From NCBI GenBank assembly GCA_018382125.1, contig JAGZQO010000012.1, forward strand, positions 1 through 48,171: 48,171 bases of DNA, read 5' to 3'. Source of the stretch: Collinsella sp. Lineage in GTDB: Bacteria > Actinomycetota > Coriobacteriia > Coriobacteriales > Coriobacteriaceae. Below the pieces are notes generated by a model that worked only from the letters and a program-made list of their open reading frames with translations, was not told the DNA's origin and did no database searches. This document shows, one piece after another, positions 6,753 to 14,649 of the stretch. Made by a program: the position numbers and the translations under genes. Within the stretch, counting starts at the first letter, position 1. Each line of letters begins with the position of its first letter.

Positions 6753-7569
6753 GGTCAATCACATCCAGGCAGGCCTCGATGGGCAGGCCGGCGGACTTGT
6801 CCTCCTGGTCGGCATTGCGCTCGATAAGCTCAGCCACCACACGCATGGCATCGGCCGTTGCGCGCTGCAGGCTCCAACCGGCCATCACGCGGCCGACGAG
6901 CACCGCCGAGAACGTGTCGCCCGTGCCCGGGAAATAGACCGGAATGAGCTCAAAGGGAATCGTAAAGTACTCCCCCGCCACATGGTCGTAACCGATAACC
7001 GCGTTCGTGCCATTGACTACGGCGCTCGTAATGACCACAGACTTGGCACCCAGCTCACGCACGGCGTCCACAAGAGCGCGGGCCTCATCGGGCGTAATCT
7101 GCTCGGCGATAGGCCTATCGGCAAGCAGGCACGCCTCGGTATAGTTGGGCACCGCGTAGTCTGCGCACTCCAGTAGATGCCGCATAAGGCCAATCGTGGA
7201 CTCGGGCACGCCGGCGTAGAGCTTACCGTTGTCGCCCATGATGGGGTCGACGAACACCTTGGTGCCCTTTTGCGCGCGGCGGTGACAGAAGTCCGAAATG
7301 ATACGCGTCTCTTCCTCGGTCACGATAAAGCCGGTCGAGATGGCGTCGAACTCAAAGCCGAGTTCCTCCCAGATGGCGAGACTCTGACGCACGTACTCCG
7401 TGGTGTCGTGGATGTAGAACTTGGGATAGTTGAGCGTATCGGACACCAGCGCCGTCGGCAGGTTGTGGATGCGGTAGCCCATATGCGACAGCACCGGAAG
7501 CATGGCGGAAAGCGCGACCTTGCCATAGCCGCACATATCGTTGATCAGCAGCAGCTGAGTGTTCTTCAT
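6745..7569 (-). CDS. pdxY: Pyridoxamine/pyridoxal kinase (PfkB/ribokinase fold)
   Basis: A 274-residue ATP-dependent kinase that phosphorylates pyridoxal or pyridoxamine in vitamin B6 salvage. Evidence: N-terminal LLLINDMCGYGKVALSAMLP (the S/D-x-x-G-y-G-k-v substrate segment), VFVDPIMGDNGKLY, VPNYTEAC, VVITSA and the anion-hole/catalytic motif FPGTGDTFSA near residue 225. This pattern belongs to the pyridoxal kinase branch (PdxY/PdxK) rather than to sugar kinases. Length is normal. The ATG at 7569 follows a purine-rich AAGGGGG. It overlaps the TIGR04076-like gene downstream. The region upstream (7570-8119) is occupied by long inverted repeats. Confidence 0.88.
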   Translation of the reverse strand: MKNTQLLLINDMCGYGKVALSAMLPVLSHMGYRIHNLPTALVSDTLNYPKFYIHDTTEYVRQSLAIWEELGFEFDAISTGFIVTEEETRIISDFCHRRAQKGTKVFVDPIMGDNGKLYAGVPESTIGLMRHLLECADYAVPNYTEACLLADRPIAEQITPDEARALVDAVRELGAKSVVITSAVVNGTNAVIGYDHVAGEYFTIPFELIPVYFPGTGDTFSAVLVGRVMAGWSLQRATADAMRVVAELIERNADQEDKSAGLPIEACLDVIDHE

Positions 7570-7749
7570 GAATGTCCCCCTTGGGTCGGGCGAGGCGCGG
7601 CGGCGCCACAGTGCGACTAAGTGTAGCGCAGGGAACGCTGCGGACGAAAGCTTGCACCGTGGAGGACAGTTTGTTGCGGAAAGGTTTCGGAAACGAGGGG
7701 CCCAGCCTGCTTCATTGCGGCTCATTCGCCGCCACTCATTCAGCGCCAT

Positions 7750-7907
7750 TTCAAAACTACACCGGATTACGGGGCTGAACCTGAATGAGTCAACCACACC
7801 CTCTATTTTCAAATCATAGCAAGCCTTCTACCTGCGGTTTTCTTTTTACCAATTTCGGTATGGTCGACAATCCGCAGTTCAGCCCCGTAATCCGGCATAG
7901 TTTTGAA
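7750..7907 (-). repeat. 31-bp inverted repeat enclosing 96 bases
   Basis: Arms at 7750-7780 and 7877-7907 match at 29 of 31 positions. Read on the minus strand, the two mismatches are both G.U-type pairs; read on the plus strand, they are A-C clashes. This favours a folded minus-strand transcript. The enclosed 96 bases are AT-rich and hold no gene. It could be a miniature mobile element or the leader of the kinase transcript. Confidence 0.65.
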
Positions 7908-7909
7908 GT

Positions 7910-7992
7910 TAGTCGTTGGGGACGTTCCTAAATGACTAGTCGAACAAGAACGTCCCCAACAACTAGTCGTTTAAGAACGTCCCCAACGACTA
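7910..7992. repeat. Inverted and direct repeats built on GTTGGGGACGTTC
   Basis: TAGTCGTTGGGGACGTTC (7910-7927) is exactly inverted at 7975-7992, and a third, nearly identical inverted copy lies at 7948-7965. ACTAGTCG plus AAGAACGTCCCCAAC recurs as a direct repeat about 27 bases long. The GGGGACGTTC core resembles REP-type repeats mobilised by Y1 (RAYT) transposases in Firmicutes and Actinobacteria (inference). Confidence 0.7.
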
Positions 7993-8035
7993 CCCCGATG
8001 TTTTTGCAGCGCCGTAACTAAATAAGTTTGGTACC

Positions 8036-8064
8036 TTGACATTCCTGTCGGCCACTCCTAGATT
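8036..8064 (+). promoter_or_regulatory. Promoter of the MarR-ABC operon
   Basis: TTGACA (8036-8041) and TAGATT (8059-8064) are separated by 17 bases, a near-consensus vegetative promoter 56 bases before the MarR start codon. The -10 box overlaps the left arm of the operator-like repeat. Confidence 0.75.
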
Positions 8065-8098
8065 AGTTAGGCACAAAACAATCCCACTACCTAACTAA
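8063..8098. promoter_or_regulatory. Inverted repeat, likely MarR operator
   Basis: TTAGTTAGG (8063-8071) and its exact inverse CCTAACTAA (8090-8098) cover the -10 box and the expected transcription start. This is a typical position for repression by the MarR protein encoded just downstream. Each half-site contains TTAGTTAG. Confidence 0.7.
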
Positions 8099-8119
8099 AG
8101 AAAGGAGCGATACGAATTC

Positions 8120-8626
8120 ATGTGCGATGAACCCCTTAACCTTCGCCCGCATGAGCCCGGCGGCGACCCTTCGGAGTCGGCAGACGTGCCCGAAGCAGTT
8201 AACGGCGAAGACAAGCTCGCCAAGCGCATCCTGAGCGGCCTAGGCTTTTGCGGCCACTACATGCACTTTCACGGCGGTGGCGTGTCCGGCAAGGCGCCCA
8301 TCGTCTGCCTGCTCGCCAAGCAGGAAAACGGCGAGATGTCGCAGCAGGAACTCGGCATGCACTTCGACCTCAAGCCGGGGTCGCTTTCCGAAATCCTGTC
8401 CAAGCTCGAGTGCGCCGGCATCATCGAGCGCAGCCGCAATCCAAAAGATCGCCGGCAGCTCACCATTCGCCTAACCGAGATCGGCTGGGAGAAGGCCCGC
8501 ATCGACCAAGCCTCGCGCATCCGCTTTAGGGAACAGGCCTTTAGCGCGCTCACCCACGACGAGCGCGAACAGCTCGCCGAGATGCTCGAGAAAATCCGCG
8601 TAACCTGGGAGGAACTGGATGATTAA
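8120..8626 (+). CDS. MarR-family transcriptional regulator
   Basis: A 168-residue winged-helix regulator. An acidic, Pro-rich N-terminal extension of about 35 residues precedes the domain. The DNA-binding region follows the MarR pattern: MSQQELGMHFDLKPGSLSEILSKLECAGIIER, then the wing RNPKDRRQLTIRLTE with its D-R-R motif (about residues 73-120). Flanking helices would form the dimer. It is the first gene of an operon with a two-subunit ABC exporter; its stop overlaps the exporter start by 8 bases. A 9-bp inverted repeat over the promoter is the likely operator, so it probably represses itself and the exporter until a ligand, perhaps the exported compound, releases it. Confidence 0.9.
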   Translation: MCDEPLNLRPHEPGGDPSESADVPEAVNGEDKLAKRILSGLGFCGHYMHFHGGGVSGKAPIVCLLAKQENGEMSQQELGMHFDLKPGSLSEILSKLECAGIIERSRNPKDRRQLTIRLTEIGWEKARIDQASRIRFREQAFSALTHDEREQLAEMLEKIRVTWEELDD

Positions 8627-10442
8627 AACCCTTATGGGCAGCATCCGCGATTACATGAAGGTCACGATCGCCACGCCGCTGCTGGTGCTTGGCGAGGTAA
8701 TCTGCCAGATGATGATCCCGTTTATCACCGCCGACATGATCGACGCCATCAAGGACGGCACCGCCGTTACCGAGATGCTGCCCACCGCCGGCCTTCTCGT
8801 ACTCATCGCGCTGACGTCACTCGCCTTTGGCGCCGCCGCGGGCATCACCTGCAGCCATGCCAGCTGCGGCTTTGCCAAGAACCTGCGTCGCGACCTGTTC
8901 TACAAGATCCAGACGTTCAGCTTCGCCAACATCGACGAGTTCTCGAGTTCCTCGCTCGTCACGCGCCTCACCACCGACATCAACAACGTGCAGCAGGCCT
9001 TTATGATGCTCATCCGCATCGCCGTGCGCTCGCCGCTGGTGCTGGTCTTTGCCTTTACCATGGCATACGCCATGGGCGGCAGCGTCGCCATGGTCTACCT
9101 GGTCATCATTCCGCTGCTGGGCTTTGGCCTGTTCTTTATCATCTATAAGGTGCGCCCGATCTTTACCCGCGTGTTCCGCAAGTACGACGCGCTCAACGAA
9201 TCGGTCGAGGAAAACGTCACCGGCATGCGCGTGGTCAAGAGCTACGTGCGCCAGGACTACGAGAAGGAGAAGTTCGCCACCGCCGCGCGCGATGTCCAGA
9301 TGGACTTCACCCGCGCCGAGAAGTTGCTCGCCTTCAACAACCCCATGATGAACATCTGCGTCAACGGCGCGTTCGTCGTCATCATCTACCTGGGCTCCAA
9401 GCTCATCATCACGAGCCAGGGCACCCTGTTCGATGTGGGCCAGCTCTCCTCCATCTTTACCTACGGCTTCCAGATTCTGATGAGCCTAATGCAGCTGTCG
9501 ATGATCTTTGTCATGGTGACCATGGCAGATGAGTCGGCGCACCGCATTACCGAGGTGCTGGCCGCCGAGCCCACGATCGCTAACCCGACCGAGCCCGTGC
9601 ACGAGGTTGCCGACGGCTCCATCGACTTCGATCACGTGAGCTTTAAGTATTCCGAGCATGCCCGCCGCCAGGCGCTCGACGATATCGACCTGCATATTAA
9701 GAGCGGCGAGACCATCGGCATTATCGGTGGCACCGGCTCGGCCAAGTCGACGCTCGTGAACCTGATCGCCCGTCTGTACGATGTCACGGAGGGCACCGTG
9801 CGCGTGGGCGGCATGGACGTACGCGACTACGACCTGGACGCGCTGCGCCACCAGGTAGCCATGGTCCTGCAGAAAAACGTGCTGTTTAGCGGCACCATCG
9901 CCGAGAACCTGCGCTGGGGCGACCCGAACGCCACCGACGAGGAAGTCCGCGAGGCCGCACATCTGGCCTGCGCCGACGAGTTTGTCGACGGCTTCCCCAA
10001 GGGCTACGACACCTGGATCGAGCAGGGCGGCTCCAACGTTTCCGGCGGCCAGAAGCAGCGCCTGTGCATCGCGCGTGCCCTGCTGCGTCGCCCCAAGATC
10101 TTGATCCTGGACGACTCCACGAGCGCCGTCGACACCAAGACCGACGCCAAGATCCGCGAGGGCCTGGCGAGCTACCTGCCCAACACGACCAAGCTCATCA
10201 TCGCCCAGCGCATCAGCTCCGTGCAGGACGCCGACCGCATCATCGTCATGGAGGGCGGCCGCATCAAGGACATCGGCAACCACGATGAGCTGCTCAAGAC
10301 GAGCGAGATCTACCGCGAGACCTTTACCTCGCAAAATAAGATGAGTGCCGAAGGCGAGGACGCGGGCGAGACCGCCGCAGCCGACACCGAGGCATCCGCA
10401 CCGCAAGCTCAGACCCAGGAAGGAGGCGAGGCACATGAGTAA
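8619..10442 (+). CDS. ABC exporter subunit with degenerate ATP site (heterodimer partner 1)
   Basis: A 607-residue half-transporter: six membrane helices in about residues 1-310, then the nucleotide-binding domain. Walker A is GGTGSAKST (about 369-377, Ala in place of the usual last Gly), the signature is VSGGQ (about 473) and Walker B is ILILDDSTSAVD. The last Asp replaces the catalytic Glu, the mark of the degenerate site in heterodimeric exporters. The C-terminal ~40 residues are an acidic, low-complexity tail. It starts inside the MarR stop and overlaps the partner gene by 8 bases, so all three are co-translated. A drug, peptide or lipid substrate is likely but not identifiable. Confidence 0.92.
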   Translation: MIKTLMGSIRDYMKVTIATPLLVLGEVICQMMIPFITADMIDAIKDGTAVTEMLPTAGLLVLIALTSLAFGAAAGITCSHASCGFAKNLRRDLFYKIQTFSFANIDEFSSSSLVTRLTTDINNVQQAFMMLIRIAVRSPLVLVFAFTMAYAMGGSVAMVYLVIIPLLGFGLFFIIYKVRPIFTRVFRKYDALNESVEENVTGMRVVKSYVRQDYEKEKFATAARDVQMDFTRAEKLLAFNNPMMNICVNGAFVVIIYLGSKLIITSQGTLFDVGQLSSIFTYGFQILMSLMQLSMIFVMVTMADESAHRITEVLAAEPTIANPTEPVHEVADGSIDFDHVSFKYSEHARRQALDDIDLHIKSGETIGIIGGTGSAKSTLVNLIARLYDVTEGTVRVGGMDVRDYDLDALRHQVAMVLQKNVLFSGTIAENLRWGDPNATDEEVREAAHLACADEFVDGFPKGYDTWIEQGGSNVSGGQKQRLCIARALLRRPKILILDDSTSAVDTKTDAKIREGLASYLPNTTKLIIAQRISSVQDADRIIVMEGGRIKDIGNHDELLKTSEIYRETFTSQNKMSAEGEDAGETAAADTEASAPQAQTQEGGEAHE

Positions 10443-12354
10443 GGCCGCTACCGCCGAGCGCGCGCGCAACCGCAAGGGCGGCACCATGACGCGCCTGATC
10501 AAGATGCTCTTTGGCTTCTACCCGGTGCTTTTGCCCCTCGTCGTCGCCGGCGTTGTGCTCTGCGCCATCATCAACTCCATCGGCGCGACGTTTCTCCAGA
10601 GCGCGCTGCAGGTCATTAGCGAATCGTGGCAGTCGGGCGACTGGACGGCCGCGCAGCCCAAGATTCTGAAGCTCGTGACCACCCTCGGCTGCATCTACGC
10701 CGTGGGCGTCGCCTCCTCGCTCTTCTGGAACCGCGCCATGGCCGTCATCACGCAGGGCTCGCTCGAGAAACTGCGCGAAAAGATGTTCAACCGCATGCAA
10801 GACCTGCCGATTCGCTACTTCGACACGCACCAGCGCGGCGACATCATGAGCCACTACACCAACGACATCGACACGCTGCGTCAGATGATCAGCCAGTCGC
10901 TGCCCAACCTGCTCATGACGATCATCGTCATCGTCACCGTGTTCTTCATCATGCTGTACTACAGCATGTGGATGTGCCTGGTCATCATTGCCGGCGTCGC
11001 CTTTATGACCTTTATGACCAAGCTGCTCGGCTCCAACTCCGCGCGCTTCTTTATCGCGCAGCAGACCGAGCTCGGCGTGGTCGAGGGCCATATCGAGGAA
11101 GTCATGAACGGCCAGAAAGTCGTCAAGGCGTTCTGTCACGAGTCCGCCGCCGAGGCCGATTTTGACGAGCGCAACGAGGAGCTCTTCGAGGTCTCGCAGA
11201 AGGCCAACATGTACGCCAACATCCTCATGCCGATCCTCGGGAACCTGGGCGACTTGCTCTACGTGCTGGTCGCGCTGACCGGCGGCATCTTCCTGGCGCT
11301 GGGCGTGCCCAACCTGAGCCTCTCGGGCATGGCGCTCTCCATCGCCGTCGTGGTGCCTTTCCTCAACATGACCAAGCAGTTCTGCGGCCAGATCGGCCAG
11401 ATCTCGCAGCAGATCAACGCCGTGGTCATGGGCCTTGCCGGCGCCGAGCGTATCTTTGAGCTACTCGACGAGGAGCCCGAGGCCGACGAGGGCTACGTGA
11501 CGCTTGTCAACGCACAGGTGAATCCCGACACCTGGCAGCTCGAGGAGGCCGACCACCGCACCGGCATGTGGGCCTGGAAGCACCCGCACCGCGCGACCGG
11601 CGAGATCGAGTACGTGCCGCTGCGTGGTGACCTGGTCATGGATAACGTGGACTTTGGCTACACGCCCGACCACGAGGTGCTGCACGGCGTGTCTGTGTAC
11701 GCCAAGCCGGGCCAGAAGGTCGCGTTTGTCGGTGCCACCGGTGCCGGTAAGACGACCATCACCAACCTCATCAACCGCTTCTATGACATCGCCGACGGCA
11801 AGATTCGCTACGACGGCATCAACGTCAACAAGATTCGCAAGTCCGACCTGCGTCGCTCGCTGGGCGTGGTGCTGCAGGACGTGAACCTGTTCACCGGCAC
11901 CGTGATGGACAACATCCGCTACGGCAACCTGGACGCCACCGACGAGGAGTGCATCAAGGCGGCCAAGCTCGCGGGCGCGGACGACTTTATCACCCGCCTG
12001 CCCGACGGCTACGACACCATGCTCACCGGCAACGGCGCGCAGCTGTCGCAGGGCCAGCGCCAGCTGATCTCGATCGCGCGCGCCGCCGTCGCCGATCCGC
12101 CGGCGATGATTCTGGACGAGGCCACGAGCTCCATCGACTCCCGCACCGAGGCAATCGTGCAGGCGGGCATGGACAAGCTCATGGAGGGCCGCACGACGTT
12201 TGTCATCGCACACCGCCTGAGCACCGTGCGCAACTCCGACGCGATCATCTGCCTGGACCACGGCCGCATCATCGAGCGCGGCAACCACGACGAGCTGATC
12301 GCCAAGCGCGGCTACTACTATCAGCTCTACACCGGAGCGTTTGAGCTGGAGTAG
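10435..12354 (+). CDS. ABC exporter subunit with canonical ATP site (heterodimer partner 2)
   Basis: A 639-residue half-transporter: a basic N-terminus, six membrane helices in about residues 15-330, a ~50-residue insert of unusual composition (NAQVNPDTWQLEEADHRTGM...) before the ATPase domain, then Walker A GATGAGKTT (about 433), signature LSQGQ (about 537) and Walker B AMILDEATSSID with the catalytic Glu. With the degenerate partner encoded just upstream it should form a heterodimeric exporter with one active ATP site. The ATG at 10435 overlaps the upstream stop and has AGGAGG about ten bases before it. The insert is typical of this subunit type in Actinobacteria and Firmicutes. Confidence 0.92.
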   Translation: MSKAATAERARNRKGGTMTRLIKMLFGFYPVLLPLVVAGVVLCAIINSIGATFLQSALQVISESWQSGDWTAAQPKILKLVTTLGCIYAVGVASSLFWNRAMAVITQGSLEKLREKMFNRMQDLPIRYFDTHQRGDIMSHYTNDIDTLRQMISQSLPNLLMTIIVIVTVFFIMLYYSMWMCLVIIAGVAFMTFMTKLLGSNSARFFIAQQTELGVVEGHIEEVMNGQKVVKAFCHESAAEADFDERNEELFEVSQKANMYANILMPILGNLGDLLYVLVALTGGIFLALGVPNLSLSGMALSIAVVVPFLNMTKQFCGQIGQISQQINAVVMGLAGAERIFELLDEEPEADEGYVTLVNAQVNPDTWQLEEADHRTGMWAWKHPHRATGEIEYVPLRGDLVMDNVDFGYTPDHEVLHGVSVYAKPGQKVAFVGATGAGKTTITNLINRFYDIADGKIRYDGINVNKIRKSDLRRSLGVVLQDVNLFTGTVMDNIRYGNLDATDEECIKAAKLAGADDFITRLPDGYDTMLTGNGAQLSQGQRQLISIARAAVADPPAMILDEATSSIDSRTEAIVQAGMDKLMEGRTTFVIAHRLSTVRNSDAIICLDHGRIIERGNHDELIAKRGYYYQLYTGAFELE

Positions 12355-12368
12355 GACCGGTTACTGAC

Positions 12369-12476
12369 GGAGGGCGCCCCGGGGGCGGCGGGGTAATTCC
12401 TCCGTGCTCAAACATTCTCGCTTCGCTGCGAAACTGCGCGCGGAGAAAATACCCCGCCGCCCCCGGGGCGCCCTCC
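12369..12476. repeat. 27-bp perfect GC-rich inverted repeat
   Basis: Arms at 12369-12395 and 12450-12476 are exact reverse complements of 27 bases, almost all G and C. They enclose a 54-base loop that contains TCTCGCTTCGCTGCGAAAC and TCCG/CGGA complements. It lies between the ABC operon and its terminator. Such a stem would be very stable in RNA and prone to cruciform formation in DNA. Confidence 0.8.
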
Positions 12477-12518
12477 TGCGCGCGATCAGCCCGTCATTAA
12501 AAACGGAATAAAAGTTTG

Positions 12519-12552
12519 CGAGGCCCTGGCCGTTTGGCCAGGGCCTCGTTTT
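12519..12552 (+). terminator. Rho-independent terminator of the MarR-ABC operon
   Basis: A perfect 13-bp stem (12519-12531 with 12536-12548), loop GTTT, then TTTTGTG. It directly precedes the 29-bp palindrome copy at 12555. Confidence 0.9.
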
Positions 12553-12554
12553 GT

Positions 12555-12583
12555 GTGACAAAGGGACTGTCCCTTTGTCACAC
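12555..12583. repeat. 29-bp odd palindrome, copy 3 (perfect)
   Basis: TGTGACAAAGGGAC, central T, exact inverse arm. It ends seven bases before the stop codon of the LysR gene and follows the ABC operon terminator. Confidence 0.9.
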
Positions 12584-12590
12584 AAATTAA

Positions 12591-13469
12591 CTACTTGAGG
12601 AGTTGGGCCATGGCGTTGACGAATTTTTGGACTTGGAGGGTGGGCTCGAGCGGGTAGTGCAGAAAGACCGGCACCTCGCGGCCGCACAGGAACGGCACGC
12701 CCACAAAGGCCGGATGCACGCCCGACCACGCGCCGCAGGTGAGTACCGCGTCGCCTTTCTCCTCGGCCTCGTTAAAGAGTGCGAAGTCGAAGCTGTCCAC
12801 GTCGATCACGTCCACGCCGCCGTCGGCCAAAAGGTCGATGCGCAGACTGTCCATGGCGTCGTTGCCGTGGCGCAGCACGCGCAGGCGCATGCCCTCCAAG
12901 TCGGCAACTGTGATGCGGCTCTTACGCGCAAGCGGGCTCGTGCGAGGCACATCGATATAAAACGGCACGTTGACGATGAGGAGCTTTTGGCACGCATCGC
13001 CCCAGCGCGGGGTCGAAAAGCTCGACTGCACCACATCGACCTCGCGGCCCAAGCTGCGCATAACGGTCTCGCGCTCGTCGTACAGGTCGCTCACCGGCAC
13101 GATCTCAAAGCGCAACGACGGCTCCAACTCGTGCACGCCCATCCACATCGAAAGCGTCTGACGGCCTGGGCACATCATCGATACGCCCAGGCGCACCGCG
13201 CCGCCATCGCCCGCTGCGCGTCGGGCACGGCGCAGGGCATCCTCGGACTGGCGCATGATCGAGCGTGCATCGTCGACCAGCAGCGCCCCCGCCGGCGTCA
13301 CCTTGACGCCCGAATGCGAACGCTCGAACAGCGTAATGCCGAACTCAGCCTCGAACCCCGATACCTGCTTGACGAGCGCCGGCGTCGACACGCGCAGCTT
13401 TGCCGCGGCGCGCGAAAAACTTCCCAGCTCCGCGGCGGCCGAAATAGCCTCAAGTCGTCGATCGTACAC
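12591..13469 (-). CDS. LysR-family transcriptional regulator
   Basis: A 292-residue regulator. The N-terminal HTH (AISAAAELGSFSRAAAKLRVSTPALVKQVSGFEAEFG, about residues 6-42) and ERSHSGVKVTPAGALLV follow the LysR consensus; the rest (about 90-290) is the periplasmic-binding-like effector domain. It starts at GTG 13469, chosen because GGAGAG lies about nine bases before it and the HTH starts close to it; an upstream extension would have no ribosome site. It is divergent from the SDR-MFS-dehydrogenase operon, across a 232-base shared region, so it most likely controls that operon in response to a pathway metabolite. Confidence 0.88.
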   Translation of the reverse strand: MYDRRLEAISAAAELGSFSRAAAKLRVSTPALVKQVSGFEAEFGITLFERSHSGVKVTPAGALLVDDARSIMRQSEDALRRARRAAGDGGAVRLGVSMMCPGRQTLSMWMGVHELEPSLRFEIVPVSDLYDERETVMRSLGREVDVVQSSFSTPRWGDACQKLLIVNVPFYIDVPRTSPLARKSRITVADLEGMRLRVLRHGNDAMDSLRIDLLADGGVDVIDVDSFDFALFNEAEEKGDAVLTCGAWSGVHPAFVGVPFLCGREVPVFLHYPLEPTLQVQKFVNAMAQLLK

Positions 13470-13565
13470 GTCATCTCTCCGTTTTCGCACGTACGGCCAC
13501 ACGGTGCCGCAGGGGGTCGTTTTCGCAGGTCACGCACTCAACAGACACGGGCTGTAGCACATGGT

Positions 13566-13675
13566 GTAAACCTACGGTTAACGCCATTCTAACAAATATG
13601 CAATTCACCTGCGCAAACGCAAAGCATACGATAACCAGCGAAAACCACGTGGGTCGGTTAATGGGAGCGACCCAC
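13566..13675. promoter_or_regulatory. LysR/SDR divergent control region with two inverted repeats
   Basis: TGTAAACCTACGGTTAACG (13566-13584) contains GTAAACC and GGTTAAC in near-perfect inversion, a plausible LysR-type site. Closer to the SDR gene, GTGGGTCG (13649-13656) pairs exactly with CGACCCAC (13668-13675) and would form a hairpin in its leader. Both assignments are inferred from position. Confidence 0.45.
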
Positions 13676-13701
13676 TGGGAGGCACAAGAAGGGAAGTTCC
13701 T

Positions 13702-14583
13702 ATGAGCAATTGGCTTAAGCTCGAGGGCGATGTCTGCGCCGTGACTGGCGCACTCGGCGGTATGGGCGCCGAGATCTGCCGCGAGTTCGCCCGCAATGGC
13801 GCCAACGTCGTCATGCTCGACCTGGACGAGGAGAAGGTCAAGGCCGCTGCCGCCGACCTCGCTGCCGAGTTTGGCATCCACGCCGAGGGTTACAAGATGA
13901 ACGCCACCGACGAGGCCGAGGTTCAGGCCGCCGTCGACGCCACCATCGCCAACTTCGGCCGCGTCGACGTCCTCGTCAACACCGCCGGCATCCTGCGCTT
14001 CGCCGCTATGGAGGACCTGCCGCTGAGCGACTGGGAGCAGGTGCTCAACGTCAACCTCACCGGCTACTTCATCACCTCGCAGCGCTTTGGTCGCGAGATG
14101 ATCAAGGCCGGCCAGGGTCGCCTGGTGCACATCTCAACCGTCGCCAGCCACTCCCCCGAGACGTTCTCGGGCGTGTACAGCTCCACCAAGGCCGGCGTCA
14201 ACATGATGTCCAAGATGCTTGCCGCCGAGTGGGGCCCGTATGGCGTGCGCTCCAACTGCGTCGAGCCCTGCTTCGTCAAGACCCCCATGTCGGCCAACTT
14301 CTACGCCGACCCCGAGGTCGAGAAGAGCCGCAGCCGCCTGATCGCCACGCGCCGCATCGGCGAGGTCAGCGATATCGCCAACGCCGTCATGTTCCTGGCG
14401 TCCAAGCGCTCGGACTTTACCACCGGCGACGCCATCAAGGTCGACGGCGGCTTCTCCAACATGATGGGCGACCTCACCGCCAAGCCCGGCGGCCGTCGTG
14501 CATACGCCGACAACTACCTTAAGAACAAGGGTGTCGAGCTCTGGTCCGATGGATCCGGCGTCGCCAAGCCGACCGACCAGTAA
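13702..14583 (+). CDS. Short-chain dehydrogenase/reductase (classical SDR)
   Basis: A 293-residue NAD(P)-dependent oxidoreductase. The Rossmann motif TGALGGMG (15-22), an Asp after the second strand (MLDLD, about 38-42, favouring NAD), NTAG (93-96), a catalytic Ser near 145, and Tyr159 and Lys163 in YSSTK are all present. The C-terminus carries about 35 extra residues compared with typical 250-residue SDRs. The ribosome site is AAGGGAAG. It is the first gene of an apparent operon with an OFA-type MFS carrier and a Gfo/Idh/MocA dehydrogenase, under a divergent LysR regulator. A role in oxidising an imported polyol, sugar acid or related compound is inferred; the substrate is not visible. Confidence 0.9.
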   Translation: MSNWLKLEGDVCAVTGALGGMGAEICREFARNGANVVMLDLDEEKVKAAAADLAAEFGIHAEGYKMNATDEAEVQAAVDATIANFGRVDVLVNTAGILRFAAMEDLPLSDWEQVLNVNLTGYFITSQRFGREMIKAGQGRLVHISTVASHSPETFSGVYSSTKAGVNMMSKMLAAEWGPYGVRSNCVEPCFVKTPMSANFYADPEVEKSRSRLIATRRIGEVSDIANAVMFLASKRSDFTTGDAIKVDGGFSNMMGDLTAKPGGRRAYADNYLKNKGVELWSDGSGVAKPTDQ

Positions 14584-14649
14584 ACCCGCCCGGTAGAGAG
14601 GGGTGCGGGACAAGTCCCTCCCCTCCCCACATCGATTAGAAAGAGTCCA

